From assembly GCF_000732905.1 (NCBI RefSeq), contig NZ_CP007588.1, forward strand, positions 1,240,001 through 1,304,000: a DNA stretch of 64,000 bases, written 5' to 3'. The position numbers and the translations under genes are program-made. This DNA is from Weissella tructae. GTDB lineage: Bacteria; Bacillota; Bacilli; Lactobacillales; Lactobacillaceae. This document shows positions 44,535 through 53,109 of the stretch, one piece after another (the stretch's first letter is position 1; every line of letters starts with the position of its first letter). The notes beneath the pieces were generated by a model. It was not told where the DNA came from, did not search any database, and saw only the letters and a program-made list of their open reading frames with translations.

Positions 44535-45647
44535 TTAGTTGTCCGTTAACATTTTTTGCCAAATTTTTTCTTGGATTTTTGGTTGCGGATCCGCCATCAA
44601 ATCGTCCATTTTTCGCCAATCACCACGCAACAAATCCTGAGTCTCGTTTAAACGGCCTGTCAAAATAGTGACTGTCCACTTTTGATGCGTGTAAATATGC
44701 GTAACTGGCTTTCCTGCAACAGCTGTTAATGTCACTTCGACACCATAATCCTGCAAAATACGCTTTTGCGTTGCAGCAATCATTTCATCGACCGTCCATT
44801 TAGCATCTGTATCACCGATAAATTCATTCACGTTATACAATGGCATCGTCCAAAAATTCGCTAGTAAGCCTGTTTCTGGTCGTTGTTCCCACAAATAACC
44901 ATCCGGCGTCTCAATTGATACAGCAAAATACGTAATCGGCTTCGCTTTTTTTGCCTTGGTCTTCACTGGATAAAAATCTTCTGTTCCATCCGCGTACGCC
45001 GCATTAAATGCTTTGACTGGTGACTTTTCAGAATCGTAATTTTTAGCTGACATGAAAGATGATCCTAAATCCATAATCGCTTGATTAAAATCACCTGGGC
45101 GAACTGGATCAATCAACTCATTCCCTAAATCAAAGAACAAATTTCGTGTCTTGGGTTGCGCAATATCTGCGTCAATTTTGAAAAGACGCGCATACACCCG
45201 AAAGGCATTTCCATCAATCGCGGCAACAGGTTCTTTAAAGGCAATACTTGCCACAGCTGCTGCAGTGTACGGCCCAATGCCTTTAAGATCTAACAAATCT
45301 TTCATGTTATCTGGCCAAATCCCAGCATGATCGTTCATAATCTGTTGCGCGGCTTTTTGCATATTACGAACACGTGAGTAATACCCCAATCCTTCCCATG
45401 CTTTTAGAATTGATTGTTCTGGGGCTTCAGCTAAATCTTTTACCGTCGGAAACATTGTCATAAATCGTTCGTAGTAAGGAATAACTGTATTAACTTGTGT
45501 TTGTTGCAACATAATTTCTGATACCCAAACATGGTATGGTTCTTGATCTTTGCGCCAAGGTAATTGGTCACGACCTTCTGTGTCGTACCACGCTAACAAC
45601 GTTTCTCTAAACGCTTTAATTGTGTCTTCTGACCACATTTCAATCAT
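44535..45647 (-). CDS. mutY: A/G-specific adenine glycosylase MutY without an Fe-S cluster
   Basis: The 370-residue protein has the N-terminal HhH-GPD glycosylase domain: LPWR near residue 29, the catalytic Glu in VSEIMLQQTQV, the helix-hairpin-helix LKGIGPYTAAAV and catalytic Asp in VAAIDGN. The C-terminal part is the NUDIX-like domain that reads 8-oxoG. The four cysteines that normally follow the DLG motif are missing; DLGSSFMSAKNYDSEKS stands there, and the whole protein lacks cysteine. It should remove A paired with 8-oxoG. The start may also be the ATG three codons downstream. Confidence 0.9.
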   Translation of the reverse strand: MIEMWSEDTIKAFRETLLAWYDTEGRDQLPWRKDQEPYHVWVSEIMLQQTQVNTVIPYYERFMTMFPTVKDLAEAPEQSILKAWEGLGYYSRVRNMQKAAQQIMNDHAGIWPDNMKDLLDLKGIGPYTAAAVASIAFKEPVAAIDGNAFRVYARLFKIDADIAQPKTRNLFFDLGNELIDPVRPGDFNQAIMDLGSSFMSAKNYDSEKSPVKAFNAAYADGTEDFYPVKTKAKKAKPITYFAVSIETPDGYLWEQRPETGLLANFWTMPLYNVNEFIGDTDAKWTVDEMIAATQKRILQDYGVEVTLTAVAGKPVTHIYTHQKWTVTILTGRLNETQDLLRGDWRKMDDLMADPQPKIQEKIWQKMLTDN

Positions 45648-45767
45648 CTTTTAAAACTCACTTTCATGTGTCACTATGTATTTTCATTTATTTTTTTAAT
45701 GTCTCTATAAACATAACACTTCCAGCCATTCTATGCCCGTATTTGTCAATTTTCTTCTCCAACAAAA

Positions 45768-45808
45768 AACACTGTACACGGGACGGCAAATGCCCGTATA
45801 CAGTGTCT
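45768..45808 (-). terminator. Terminator after the 69-residue protein gene
   Basis: ACACTGTA and ACGGG pair with CCCGT and TACAGTGT around a loop, with a one-base slip. T6 follows on the minus strand. Confidence 0.8.
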
Positions 45809-45861
45809 CTCACTTTAGTTATGTGTCATGATTCCCATACCATGAATCGTCAAGATATTGC

Positions 45862-46071
45862 TTATCTAAAGAAATGTGTGACCTTCATCGATAACTCATG
45901 ACACCAAGTTGATACATCAACATTAGATTGGTATAGAATCAACAACATCTCAAAAAACAAAATCCCAGTTAAGAATATTGCGATTCTCTTTAATCGTTCC
46001 ACTTGATATCGCTCACGCCACTTTGGATCATGTCGCCGTGCACGTAAAAATTCGTACGTATGATATGCCAT
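45862..46071 (-). CDS. Small single-helix membrane protein of unknown function
   Basis: The 69-residue protein starts with a basic, aromatic head (RARRHDPKWRERYQVERLKR), then one membrane helix (about 29-47) and a short tail with a single Cys. GGGAG lies six bases before the ATG and a strong terminator follows, so it is likely real. No family is recognised. Confidence 0.6.
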   Translation of the reverse strand: MAYHTYEFLRARRHDPKWRERYQVERLKRIAIFLTGILFFEMLLILYQSNVDVSTWCHELSMKVTHFFR

Positions 46072-46211
46072 GTTTTACTCCCATATTCAAAAGTTCAATG
46101 ACATTCTACCACTAGGAAACACCTCTATTTGTTCTCAAATTCTCATAAAAACCCGTCGTTTTTTAAATTAACCAAAGAAAAACGTATGAACCATTGTTCT
46201 TATCCTAAATT

Positions 46212-46254
46212 AAAAGACGACGGCGAAATCCATTATGGCGCCATCGTCTTTTCG
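46212..46254 (-). terminator. Terminator after the second two-component system
   Basis: AAAAGACGA-C-GGCG pairs with CGCC-A-TCGTCTTTT around a 13-nt loop, 25 bp after the kinase stop codon. Confidence 0.78.
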
Positions 46255-46278
46255 GTCATGATTAATCTATGAAAATCA

Positions 46279-47520
46279 TTATTTCACGGTACGTTTCTTT
46301 TGTGCGCGTGGCAACATAATCGTAAATGTCACCCCGTGCGGATCCGTATCACTAATTGCGATCGTCCCATGATGTCCTTGCACAACCCATTTTGCAATCG
46401 ATAGTCCAAGTCCATGCCCACCTGTCGAGCGTGAACGTGCCTTATCAATACGATAGAACCGATCAAACAATCGCTTCTTTTGTTCATCTGTAACACCTTT
46501 ACCAGTATCAGAAACCGTCAATTTAATCATATCCTTCTTCTGCTCACCAGTAACCGTCACAGCTGCCCCTTCACCGGCATATTTTTGCGCATTATCAATT
46601 AAGATCACGAATAACTGACGGATACGTTGCGCATCCCCCGTCAAAATCAATTCATCCGGCATGTCGATGGTTAGTGTCTGTTCTTTGCTATCTGCATTCA
46701 ACTTGTACACATCCCCAACTTCACGCGCAACTTCGGTCACGTTAATATCATCAAATCGGAACATTGGTACACTTGCATCAGATTGCGCAAGTGTCAACAA
46801 ATCAGACGTCAAATGGTTCAAATGACGTACCTCAGTCAAGGAATTAGCGATGTTTTCAACTTGATCCATCACCGTGTCGTTTGGATGTTCCAACATACGT
46901 TCCAAGTTGTTTTGAATAATCGTCATCGGGGTTTTGAATTCATGCGCTGCATCAGCGATAAATGTTTTTTGTTGCCTAGACGCGCGTAATACTGGACGCA
47001 TATTAGCACGGGTTAACGCCATCGCCATCAGCAACAGTGCAATTTCAGATAATCCAAATATCCATAACAAACGGTACGAAATTTTTTCCAACAAATCGTA
47101 TTGCGCCGTCACATTCAAATACGCTAATTGATTATCGTGGGCTTTAAAGAAATACCAATATCCTCGGTACTTCTTCATTTCCACAACATCTTCTTTTAAC
47201 ATCAACGTGCTTTTCAATTCATCGGTGTAATCCATCGTTTGCGCTGGCTCAAGATTATCATTTGATTGGCTTTCAACAAATGTTTTTTCAACTCGACGTT
47301 CAGCCGGCTTATACATCACTTGCTTAAATTGCGCGACCGCAAAAAAACTAATCAACGCAAACACCAACGTAAAACCAACAACCATTAAGATGGTCATCTT
47401 TTCACGTTGACTCAGTGACTCTCTTAGTTTTTGAAGTGGTCGTGGGAGACGTAAATTCTCATAATTTTGTGCGACATATGGCACATATTCTGGCGTTTGT
47501 GGCGCTTTACGTTCAGCCAT
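46279..47520 (-). CDS. Sensor histidine kinase with an extracellular domain
   Basis: The 413-residue protein has a basic N-terminal tail, membrane helices at about 42-64 and 152-175, and an outside domain of about 85 residues. The phosphoacceptor is in DAAHEFKTPMTII near residue 193. The N-box is VILIDNAQKYAG and the G2 box is RSTGGHGLGLSIA. It belongs to the HisKA group. It starts two bases after the stop of its response regulator gene. The layout is like CiaH or the CsrS/ArlS group; no closer match can be claimed. Confidence 0.9.
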   Translation of the reverse strand: MAERKAPQTPEYVPYVAQNYENLRLPRPLQKLRESLSQREKMTILMVVGFTLVFALISFFAVAQFKQVMYKPAERRVEKTFVESQSNDNLEPAQTMDYTDELKSTLMLKEDVVEMKKYRGYWYFFKAHDNQLAYLNVTAQYDLLEKISYRLLWIFGLSEIALLLMAMALTRANMRPVLRASRQQKTFIADAAHEFKTPMTIIQNNLERMLEHPNDTVMDQVENIANSLTEVRHLNHLTSDLLTLAQSDASVPMFRFDDINVTEVAREVGDVYKLNADSKEQTLTIDMPDELILTGDAQRIRQLFVILIDNAQKYAGEGAAVTVTGEQKKDMIKLTVSDTGKGVTDEQKKRLFDRFYRIDKARSRSTGGHGLGLSIAKWVVQGHHGTIAISDTDPHGVTFTIMLPRAQKKRTVK

Positions 47521-47522
47521 CT

Positions 47523-48215
47523 TTAATCCGCCTGTGCAGTCAATGAATAACCAACATTACGCAATGTCTTGATGTTAATTTCTGCATCAGCGTTACGTAG
47601 GTTCTTACGTAGATTACTCATGTACACTTCCACAACAGTCAATGATGTATCAGAGTCAAATCCCCACAAACGATCAAAAATTTGGTCCTTCGTTACGATT
47701 TGGCCCATGTGTTGCATCAAGTAAACAAGCAAACCAAATTCACGACCTTGTAGATTTACCTCTTTACCATCAATCAATACTTTGTGTTGTTCAACATACA
47801 CTTGTACGTTCCCAACTTCCAATGCACCAGCTTGCCCTAGTACACCTGTATGACGTAGCAATGTCTTTAGACGAGCAAGCAATTCTTCTTTATAGAAAGG
47901 CTTCGTGATGTATTCATCGGCCCCCATATCGAATCCTTGCATCTTATCGGCCAATTCACCCTTCGCCGTCAACATCAAAATAGGCAAATTAGGGAAGGCT
48001 TCCTTGGCTTTACGCAAAATTGTAAAACCATCTTGTCCTGGCAACATAACATCTAGGATAACGGCATCATAAACACCAGATTCAATTTCATACCAACCTT
48101 CGTCACCATCATGAACTTGTGTAATGCTTCCTAGTTCGTTGATTGTTTCACTGATTGTGTCGTTCAATGCAAAATCATCTTCCACAATTAACAACTTCAC
48201 TGTCTCTTTTGCCAT
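47523..48215 (-). CDS. OmpR-family response regulator
   Basis: The 230-residue protein has the receiver pocket VEDD near residue 11, phospho-Asp in AVILDVMLPG near residue 55, TAKG, ITKPF and a C-terminal winged helix ending in IKTLRNVGYSL. It pairs with the kinase downstream. Two copies of TGAACCTTAAA, one within a palindrome, lie 60-100 bp upstream and may be its own binding sites. Confidence 0.9.
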   Translation of the reverse strand: MAKETVKLLIVEDDFALNDTISETINELGSITQVHDGDEGWYEIESGVYDAVILDVMLPGQDGFTILRKAKEAFPNLPILMLTAKGELADKMQGFDMGADEYITKPFYKEELLARLKTLLRHTGVLGQAGALEVGNVQVYVEQHKVLIDGKEVNLQGREFGLLVYLMQHMGQIVTKDQIFDRLWGFDSDTSLTVVEVYMSNLRKNLRNADAEINIKTLRNVGYSLTAQAD

Positions 48216-48273
48216 TTCCCTACCCCTTTACATGTTCATTTCATTTTCTATATTTATACAATAGCATAATTCC

Positions 48274-48326
48274 TGAACCTTAAAATCCGCTATTATTTCG
48301 ACGTGAACCTTAAATATTTAAGGTTC
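48274..48326. promoter_or_regulatory. Repeated AAGGTTCA operator-like sites
   Basis: TGAACCTTAAA occurs at 48274-48284 and at 48304-48314, 30 bp apart in the same orientation. The second copy lies inside a 22-bp perfect palindrome (48305-48326) that overlaps the menE stop codon. They are just upstream of the response-regulator promoter and could be its operator. Confidence 0.5.
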
Positions 48327-49751
48327 AGACAATTCTTGTTGTAAGACAAAGCGTTGAATTTTACCGCTCGCTGTTCGTGGCCATGCTTGGTCATAAATTA
48401 TAAACGCCTTTGGCACTTTGTAGTGAGCTAATCGTTCTCTACCGAATTTACGCAATGCTTCTGCATCAAATACCGCGTGGTCTGCGACATGCACAAACGC
48501 AACAGGCACAGCGCCCCAACGTTCATCACTTTGCCCAACGACGACCATATCCGTAATGTCAGGGTACCCTTGGTACGCATCTTCTATTTCAGAAGGAAAA
48601 ACATTTTCCCCACCTGAAGAAATCATGTCACCTTCACGCCCAATAATCGTAATGAATCCTTCTGCATCAATTTTCGCTTGATCACCTGTATCAAACCAGC
48701 CATCCACAAACGATGCTGCATATTTCGCGTCATCATTTAAATACCCGACTGTTAATGTCGGTGACTTTATTTGGAGACGACCTATTCCTTGCATATCTTG
48801 TTCTTGTATCCGTACTTCAACTGGCTTTTCTGCACGACCAACTGTTCCTAATTTGTGTACCGCATCTTCAGCCGACAACATCAAAATCTGAGAAGCCGTT
48901 TCTGTCATCCCATATGTTTGGGTGATATGGGCATTTACCTCATCCCCGGCCAATAAATCTGCTTTGGTAACAGGTCCACCGCCTAAAATGAAATGTCTGA
49001 ACTGATTTGGATAATGCCCTGTTTTAGCCCCTAACATCCCCTTCAACATCATAGGTACGACTGAGATGATTGTGCCAGTTCCGCGATCAATATCTGCATT
49101 CAATTCTTCCGGATCATAATGATCATAGAAACGAACCGCTAACCCCAATACTAATGAACGCATCACAATTGAAAACCCACTAATATGAAAGAGCGGCACC
49201 ACTGTTAGCCAAGTATCCTCTGCAGTTAATGCAAAGTTTTTTGCCGTTGCTTGTGCTGATGCCCAATGATTACCGAACGTCTGTTCCACACCTTTTGGCC
49301 GGCCAGTTGTCCCTGAGGTAAACATAATACTTGTCACATCAGCCATCGCAAAATCTTCAACCGCTTGATATGCAACCGGCATGACATCTAGTACCTTTGC
49401 AAAGGTCAACTGTTGGACGTTTTGCAACACATGCCCAAAATCGTCATCTTGAATGACTTGCGAAATTTCCGCATGCATCACTTGATACTGTAATTCATCT
49501 GCAGATAAACGACGATTTAATAACACAATTTGTCGTCCTAATTGTTGTAACGCCAGCACCATCGTATAACCAGTCAAGGTATTAGGCGTAATCAATGCGA
49601 CTCGTGGATTGTTGTCCAAAACATTGGCCAGTTTTCCCGCTAATGTATGGACACTTTCTGCCACTTCAGCAAATGTTAACGTTGTTGTGCCATCACTCAC
49701 CGCGACATGATCCGGTCTTGTTTCTGCTTGATATGTTAACCAATTTTGCAT
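48318..49751 (-). CDS. menE: o-Succinylbenzoate-CoA ligase MenE
   Basis: The start at 49751 follows AAAGGAG with six bases between; an ATG two codons earlier abuts that site. The 477-residue protein is an acyl-adenylate enzyme with SIMFTSGTTGRPKG near residue 146, the YGMTE motif, GWFDTGD and the terminal RTASGKIQR lysine motif. It activates o-succinylbenzoate for menaquinone synthesis. menB lies upstream but a terminator-like hairpin sits between. Confidence 0.88.
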   Translation of the reverse strand: MQNWLTYQAETRPDHVAVSDGTTTLTFAEVAESVHTLAGKLANVLDNNPRVALITPNTLTGYTMVLALQQLGRQIVLLNRRLSADELQYQVMHAEISQVIQDDDFGHVLQNVQQLTFAKVLDVMPVAYQAVEDFAMADVTSIMFTSGTTGRPKGVEQTFGNHWASAQATAKNFALTAEDTWLTVVPLFHISGFSIVMRSLVLGLAVRFYDHYDPEELNADIDRGTGTIISVVPMMLKGMLGAKTGHYPNQFRHFILGGGPVTKADLLAGDEVNAHITQTYGMTETASQILMLSAEDAVHKLGTVGRAEKPVEVRIQEQDMQGIGRLQIKSPTLTVGYLNDDAKYAASFVDGWFDTGDQAKIDAEGFITIIGREGDMISSGGENVFPSEIEDAYQGYPDITDMVVVGQSDERWGAVPVAFVHVADHAVFDAEALRKFGRERLAHYKVPKAFIIYDQAWPRTASGKIQRFVLQQELSEP

Positions 49752-49775
49752 GAGCATCTCCTTTCCACCAATTAA

Positions 49776-49805
49776 AAAATGGCGTTGAACCTAAGGTTCC
49801 CCGCC
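49776..49805 (-). terminator. Terminator-like hairpin between menB and menE
   Basis: GGCG/CGCC and GAACC/GGTTC (49781-49805) form a two-part stem, followed on the minus strand by ATTTTTTAATT. It also holds the AGGTTCA motif found upstream of the response regulator at 48274-48326. Confidence 0.65.
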
Positions 49806-49823
49806 ACTTAATTAATCATTTGC

Positions 49824-50645
49824 TTATGGGAACTTAGGGAATTGATCAAAATCAGGTTCCCGCTTTTCCAAAAAGGCGTTACGCCCTTCTTTACCTTCAT
49901 CAGTTGTATAGAACAACATTGTCGCGTCTCCAGCCAATTGTTGTAGACCAGCCACACCATCAGTGTCCGCATTCATCGCAGCCTTGATGAAACGCAATGC
50001 CGTTGGTGACTTCTTCAACATTGTTTCAGCCCATTCTAGGGTTGCTGTTTCAACGTCAGCCAATGGTACAACACGGTTAATCCATCCCATATCCATTGCT
50101 TCTTCTGCTGTGTAGAATTCATTCAAGAACCAAACTTCCTTGGCACGCTTGTGTCCAACGACACGTGCTAGGTAAGCTGATCCATAACCAGCATCAAATG
50201 ATCCAACCATTGGTCCTGTTTGACCGAACTTCGCGTTATCAGCCGCAACTGTTAGGTCACAGACCAATTGCAAGATGTTTCCACCACCAACTGACCATCC
50301 ACGGACCATGGCAATAACTGGCTTTGGAATCACACGAATCAAACGTTGTAGATCCAACACGTTCAAACGTGCAATTTCGTCTGGCCCAACGTAACCACCG
50401 TTCCCACGAACTGATTGGTCACCACCTGATGAGAAAGCTTCGTCGCCGGCTCCAGTTAAGATAATCACACCAATTGAGGCGTCATCACGACTGTAGCTAA
50501 AGGCGTCAATCATTTCCGCAACCGTTACGGGTGTAAAAGCATTACGCTTTTCTGGTCGGTTCATTGTGATCTTGGCAATCTTACCTGTACGTTCAAATAA
50601 GATTTCTGAATATTCTTTAATCGATGTCCATTCAACTGTTTCCAT
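49824..50645 (-). CDS. menB: 1,4-Dihydroxy-2-naphthoyl-CoA synthase MenB
   Basis: The 273-residue crotonase-fold protein has [15 protein letters not shown] near residue 67, [12 protein letters not shown], the MenB-type [12 protein letters not shown] near residue 150 and the C-terminal [16 protein letters not shown] that is typical of MenB. It closes the second ring of the menaquinone precursor. GGAGA precedes the ATG. It is divergent from menI. Confidence 0.93.
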   Translation of the reverse strand: METVEWTSIKEYSEILFERTGKIAKITMNRPEKRNAFTPVTVAEMIDAFSYSRDDASIGVIILTGAGDEAFSSGGDQSVRGNGGYVGPDEIARLNVLDLQRLIRVIPKPVIAMVRGWSVGGGNILQLVCDLTVAADNAKFGQTGPMVGSFDAGYGSAYLARVVGHKRAKEVWFLNEFYTAEEAMDMGWINRVVPLADVETATLEWAETMLKKSPTALRFIKAAMNADTDGVAGLQQLAGDATMLFYTTDEGKEGRNAFLEKREPDFDQFPKFP

Positions 50646-50791
50646 GCGTTTATCTCCTTACATTCACAGCGCTAATTTCATGTTAGTGCTTTTATCTTAA
50701 CATTTTCCATCCTTTTGTGCTTTTGTTCGCTAACTTTTTTAGGGTAAAATAGAGAAAATAACTAAAATCAGACTCAGAAAGAGAGAACTTT

Positions 50792-51178
50792 ATGACTGTT
50801 GCTAAGTTTTTGCATCTTAATGCTGAAATTTTAACCGCTGAATTAGTCACGGTTACATTACCTATTACTGCACAAACCAAACAGCCATACGGCGTTGTCC
50901 ATGGCGGAATTAACGCCCTTATTGCGGAAGAAGCTGCTAGCCTAGGGGCCAACGAAGCCTTAAAAGCAGCTGGCCGTTTAGACGAAGTTGCTGTTGGTGT
51001 GGATATTCAAACACATCATTTAGCCAGCGTAACACAAGGGGTCCTAGAAGGTCGTGCCACACCGATTAAAATTGGTGGGCGTATTCAAACCTGGCAAGTC
51101 ACCATTCGTGAAATGATTACCGATACTGAAACTGCCTTCTCAACAGTGACACTTACAAGCATGTCACGTCCAAAATAA
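50792..51178 (+). CDS. menI: Hotdog-fold thioesterase, likely MenI
   Basis: The 128-residue protein has the PaaI/4-HBT hotdog motif YGVVHGGINALIAEEAAS with the active-site region near residue 33. In this position, divergent from menB, it is most likely the 1,4-dihydroxy-2-naphthoyl-CoA hydrolase. AGAGAG precedes the ATG. The next gene starts 14 bp after its stop codon. Confidence 0.8.
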   Translation: MTVAKFLHLNAEILTAELVTVTLPITAQTKQPYGVVHGGINALIAEEAASLGANEALKAAGRLDEVAVGVDIQTHHLASVTQGVLEGRATPIKIGGRIQTWQVTIREMITDTETAFSTVTLTSMSRPK

Positions 51179-51192
51179 GGAGACAATCATCT

Positions 51193-51750
51193 ATGGAAGC
51201 TCTACTGATTATTGACTACACGAACGATTTTGTCGCAACTGATGGCGCTTTGACTTGTGGTGAACCTGGCCAAGCCATTGCCAACCGCATCGTTGAACTG
51301 GCTAATGAACATTTAGCCGCTGGTAACGCGGTGATTCTTCCAACCGATTTACATGAAGAAAACGATCCACTTCATCCAGAAACGGCCCTTTTCCCACCAC
51401 ACAATTTGGCAGATACATGGGGCCGCGAATTTTACGGACCATTAGCGGATTGGGTACGTGACCATCAAGATGATGCCAACGTTTATGTCTACCCTAAGAA
51501 TCGATACAGTAGTTTCGCTAATACAAATCTAGATAATTACCTACGTAGCCGTCGTATTACATCACTTCATTTGACTGGTGTATGTACCGATATTTGTGTC
51601 TTACACACAGCCACTGATGGTTACAATTTAGACTATGACCTAACCGTCCATGCCGATGCTGTCGCTAGTTTTTCACCTAGTGGTCATGATTGGGCCTTAC
51701 AACATTTCCAAAACAGCATGGGAGCGACTGTCACCTCTCGTGACGTCTAA
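51193..51750 (+). CDS. Isochorismatase-family cysteine hydrolase, nicotinamidase-like
   Basis: The 185-residue protein has the catalytic triad of the family: Asp in LIIDYTNDF near residue 8, Lys in YPKNRYSSF near residue 100 and Cys in GVCTDICVL near residue 136. Possible metal ligands lie in PTDLHEEND near residue 52. Conversion of nicotinamide to nicotinate for NAD salvage is the best guess. Neighbouring menI suggests an isochorismatase is also conceivable, but the metal motif favours a nicotinamidase. It is cotranscribed with menI. Confidence 0.82.
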   Translation: MEALLIIDYTNDFVATDGALTCGEPGQAIANRIVELANEHLAAGNAVILPTDLHEENDPLHPETALFPPHNLADTWGREFYGPLADWVRDHQDDANVYVYPKNRYSSFANTNLDNYLRSRRITSLHLTGVCTDICVLHTATDGYNLDYDLTVHADAVASFSPSGHDWALQHFQNSMGATVTSRDV

Positions 51751-51768
51751 TCCTTTTAAATTGATATC

Positions 51769-51805
51769 AGTAGTTGTTTCTTACGTAGAAACAACTACTT
51801 TTTTT
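51769..51805 (+). terminator. Terminator after the menI-hydrolase pair
   Basis: A 12-bp perfect stem (51769-51780 with 51788-51799) and a 7-nt loop are followed by T7. Confidence 0.9.
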
Positions 51806-51821
51806 ATGCCCTTCATGGACC

Positions 51822-52496
51822 TTATTTAAAATCGATGATTAACCCTTCGCGCCCTTCAGGCAAACGGTATGTCTGCAAAACACCTACTTCATCCGCACAA
51901 TCACACCATACTTCCCAATCCCATGCCTTAGTAAGTGTTTGTTGGGTGAATTCATGCCGTGCTAACCATCCCCAAGCTAATAGATCGTTCGCAAAAACAG
52001 GCGGTCCAAATAATAAGACTGGTTTAACCTGTGCTTTTAACAAATCATGCACACGTTGTAACATAGCTCGGCGTACAAGCCGGGTGTCCTTCACGACGAT
52101 AATTCCTACGACATATTGTCCCATGTCCATCACTTGAATTTGAATATTCGCATTGATGATGCGACGCCATAATTTGATTGTTTCATGTTGGACTAATAGC
52201 CCGACGCCACGGTGTGCAGTCGGCGTCAACATTTGCGTTGCCCAGCCTAATTGCCATGTCTGGCTGGTATTACACAGTACTTGGTGGATTAATAAGGCAG
52301 GATTATCACGATACAAACGACTAATACCATCATCAGCTAAGACCACATTATAGACCGTGTCTGGTGTCCCCGACTGTACAGATTGTTCAGCCGATAAAAT
52401 AAGAATAGCATCGACGGCCATTATTCTTGCCTGCTGCACAAATTCTGTTATATTTCGCATTTTCTGCACATGGTTCATCACAATCATTCGCATCAT
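51822..52496 (-). CDS. Hypothetical protein, no recognised family
   Basis: The 224-residue protein has no signal peptide or clear membrane helix. It has mixed alpha/beta character with repeated hydrophobic strands (VDAILILSA, YVVGIIVV, KPVLLFGPPVF). Tryptophans are frequent in the C-terminal half (LAWGWLARHEF, KAWDWEVWCDC). GGGAGG precedes ATG codons at 52496 and 52493. The promoter TTGTGT-17-TAATAT lies about 40-70 bp upstream. No function can be assigned. Confidence 0.6.
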   Translation of the reverse strand: MMRMIVMNHVQKMRNITEFVQQARIMAVDAILILSAEQSVQSGTPDTVYNVVLADDGISRLYRDNPALLIHQVLCNTSQTWQLGWATQMLTPTAHRGVGLLVQHETIKLWRRIINANIQIQVMDMGQYVVGIIVVKDTRLVRRAMLQRVHDLLKAQVKPVLLFGPPVFANDLLAWGWLARHEFTQQTLTKAWDWEVWCDCADEVGVLQTYRLPEGREGLIIDFK

Positions 52497-52725
52497 CTTG
52501 CCTCCCTTTACATAAGTTATGGGCTAATATTAGCGAATCGCCGACCGTTACACAAGTGCCTATATCAGTGGATTTTATGCAGGTTTCCATTACTTATTTC
52601 ATCGTTAATCTACTTAACAAGTTCAAAGCTCGTGACACCAACATTCTTACCTCGCATCATCATTACGCCACCCTGTTAATCATCTACCCTACGTCCTAAA
52701 ATAAAATATTTGAAAAATAAGCAAA
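52497..52725. other. Intergenic stretch before the hypothetical gene
   Basis: The region holds the promoter and ribosome site of the hypothetical gene read leftwards. No further gene, tRNA or clear RNA structure was found in the remaining 150 bp. Confidence 0.4.
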
Positions 52726-52727
52726 AT

Positions 52728-52757
52728 AAAAAACCCGATCCTAAAATCGAGTTTTTT
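52728..52757 (-). terminator. Terminator after the asparaginase operon
   Basis: AAAAC-CCGAT and ATCG-AGTTTT pair with one mismatch around CCTAAA, with T-rich sequence on the minus strand, 12 bp after the PC4-like gene. Confidence 0.78.
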
Positions 52758-52768
52758 AACGAACTTAT

Positions 52769-53092
52769 TTACATATCACCAAGTTTAGACCAAGCAGGTG
52801 CTTCGTTTTCTGAAGGCATTTCTTCTTCAAAAACAGGCTCTGGTATGGCATTCATTTGCCCTGTTTGTTCTGCGTTTAAAACATCTTGCAGAACAGCTGA
52901 CAGTTTCACAATTTCATCGTGATTTAGCGTTAGGCCTTTCCCCATCTTTTTGTGATCAGGTGACCAAGTGCGTAAATCAAATTTAGGTTGATTATCACCC
53001 CATTGGACAAAGTTCAATTGAAGTTCCCAACCACTTTTACTAGTTGAAAGCGTCCCAAACTCTTGTAGAATATCAAACTTCAAATCTGCCAT
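52769..53092 (-). CDS. PC4/YdbC-like ssDNA-binding protein
   Basis: The 107-residue protein begins FDILQEFGTLSTSKSGWELQLNFVQWGDNQPKFDLRTW-like, the YdbC fold known from Lactococcus as a PC4-type single-stranded-DNA binder. It has an acidic C-terminal tail (FEEEMPSENEAP). It is likely a nucleic-acid-binding protein of the nucleoid or transcription machinery. It lies 17 bp after the asparaginase gene. Confidence 0.82.
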   Translation of the reverse strand: MADLKFDILQEFGTLSTSKSGWELQLNFVQWGDNQPKFDLRTWSPDHKKMGKGLTLNHDEIVKLSAVLQDVLNAEQTGQMNAIPEPVFEEEMPSENEAPAWSKLGDM

Positions 53093-53109
53093 AACGCTAC
53101 CCCTTTCAT

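Noticed and set aside
50692..50952. An 86-codon minus-strand frame
   Set aside because: It covers the menB-menI intergenic region and the start of menI on the opposite strand, with no ribosome site.
52506..52513. Another ATGTAAAG (minus strand) before the hypothetical gene
   Set aside because: Single copy, no second box at 22 bp, and it merges into the ribosome site AAAGGGAGG; probably chance.
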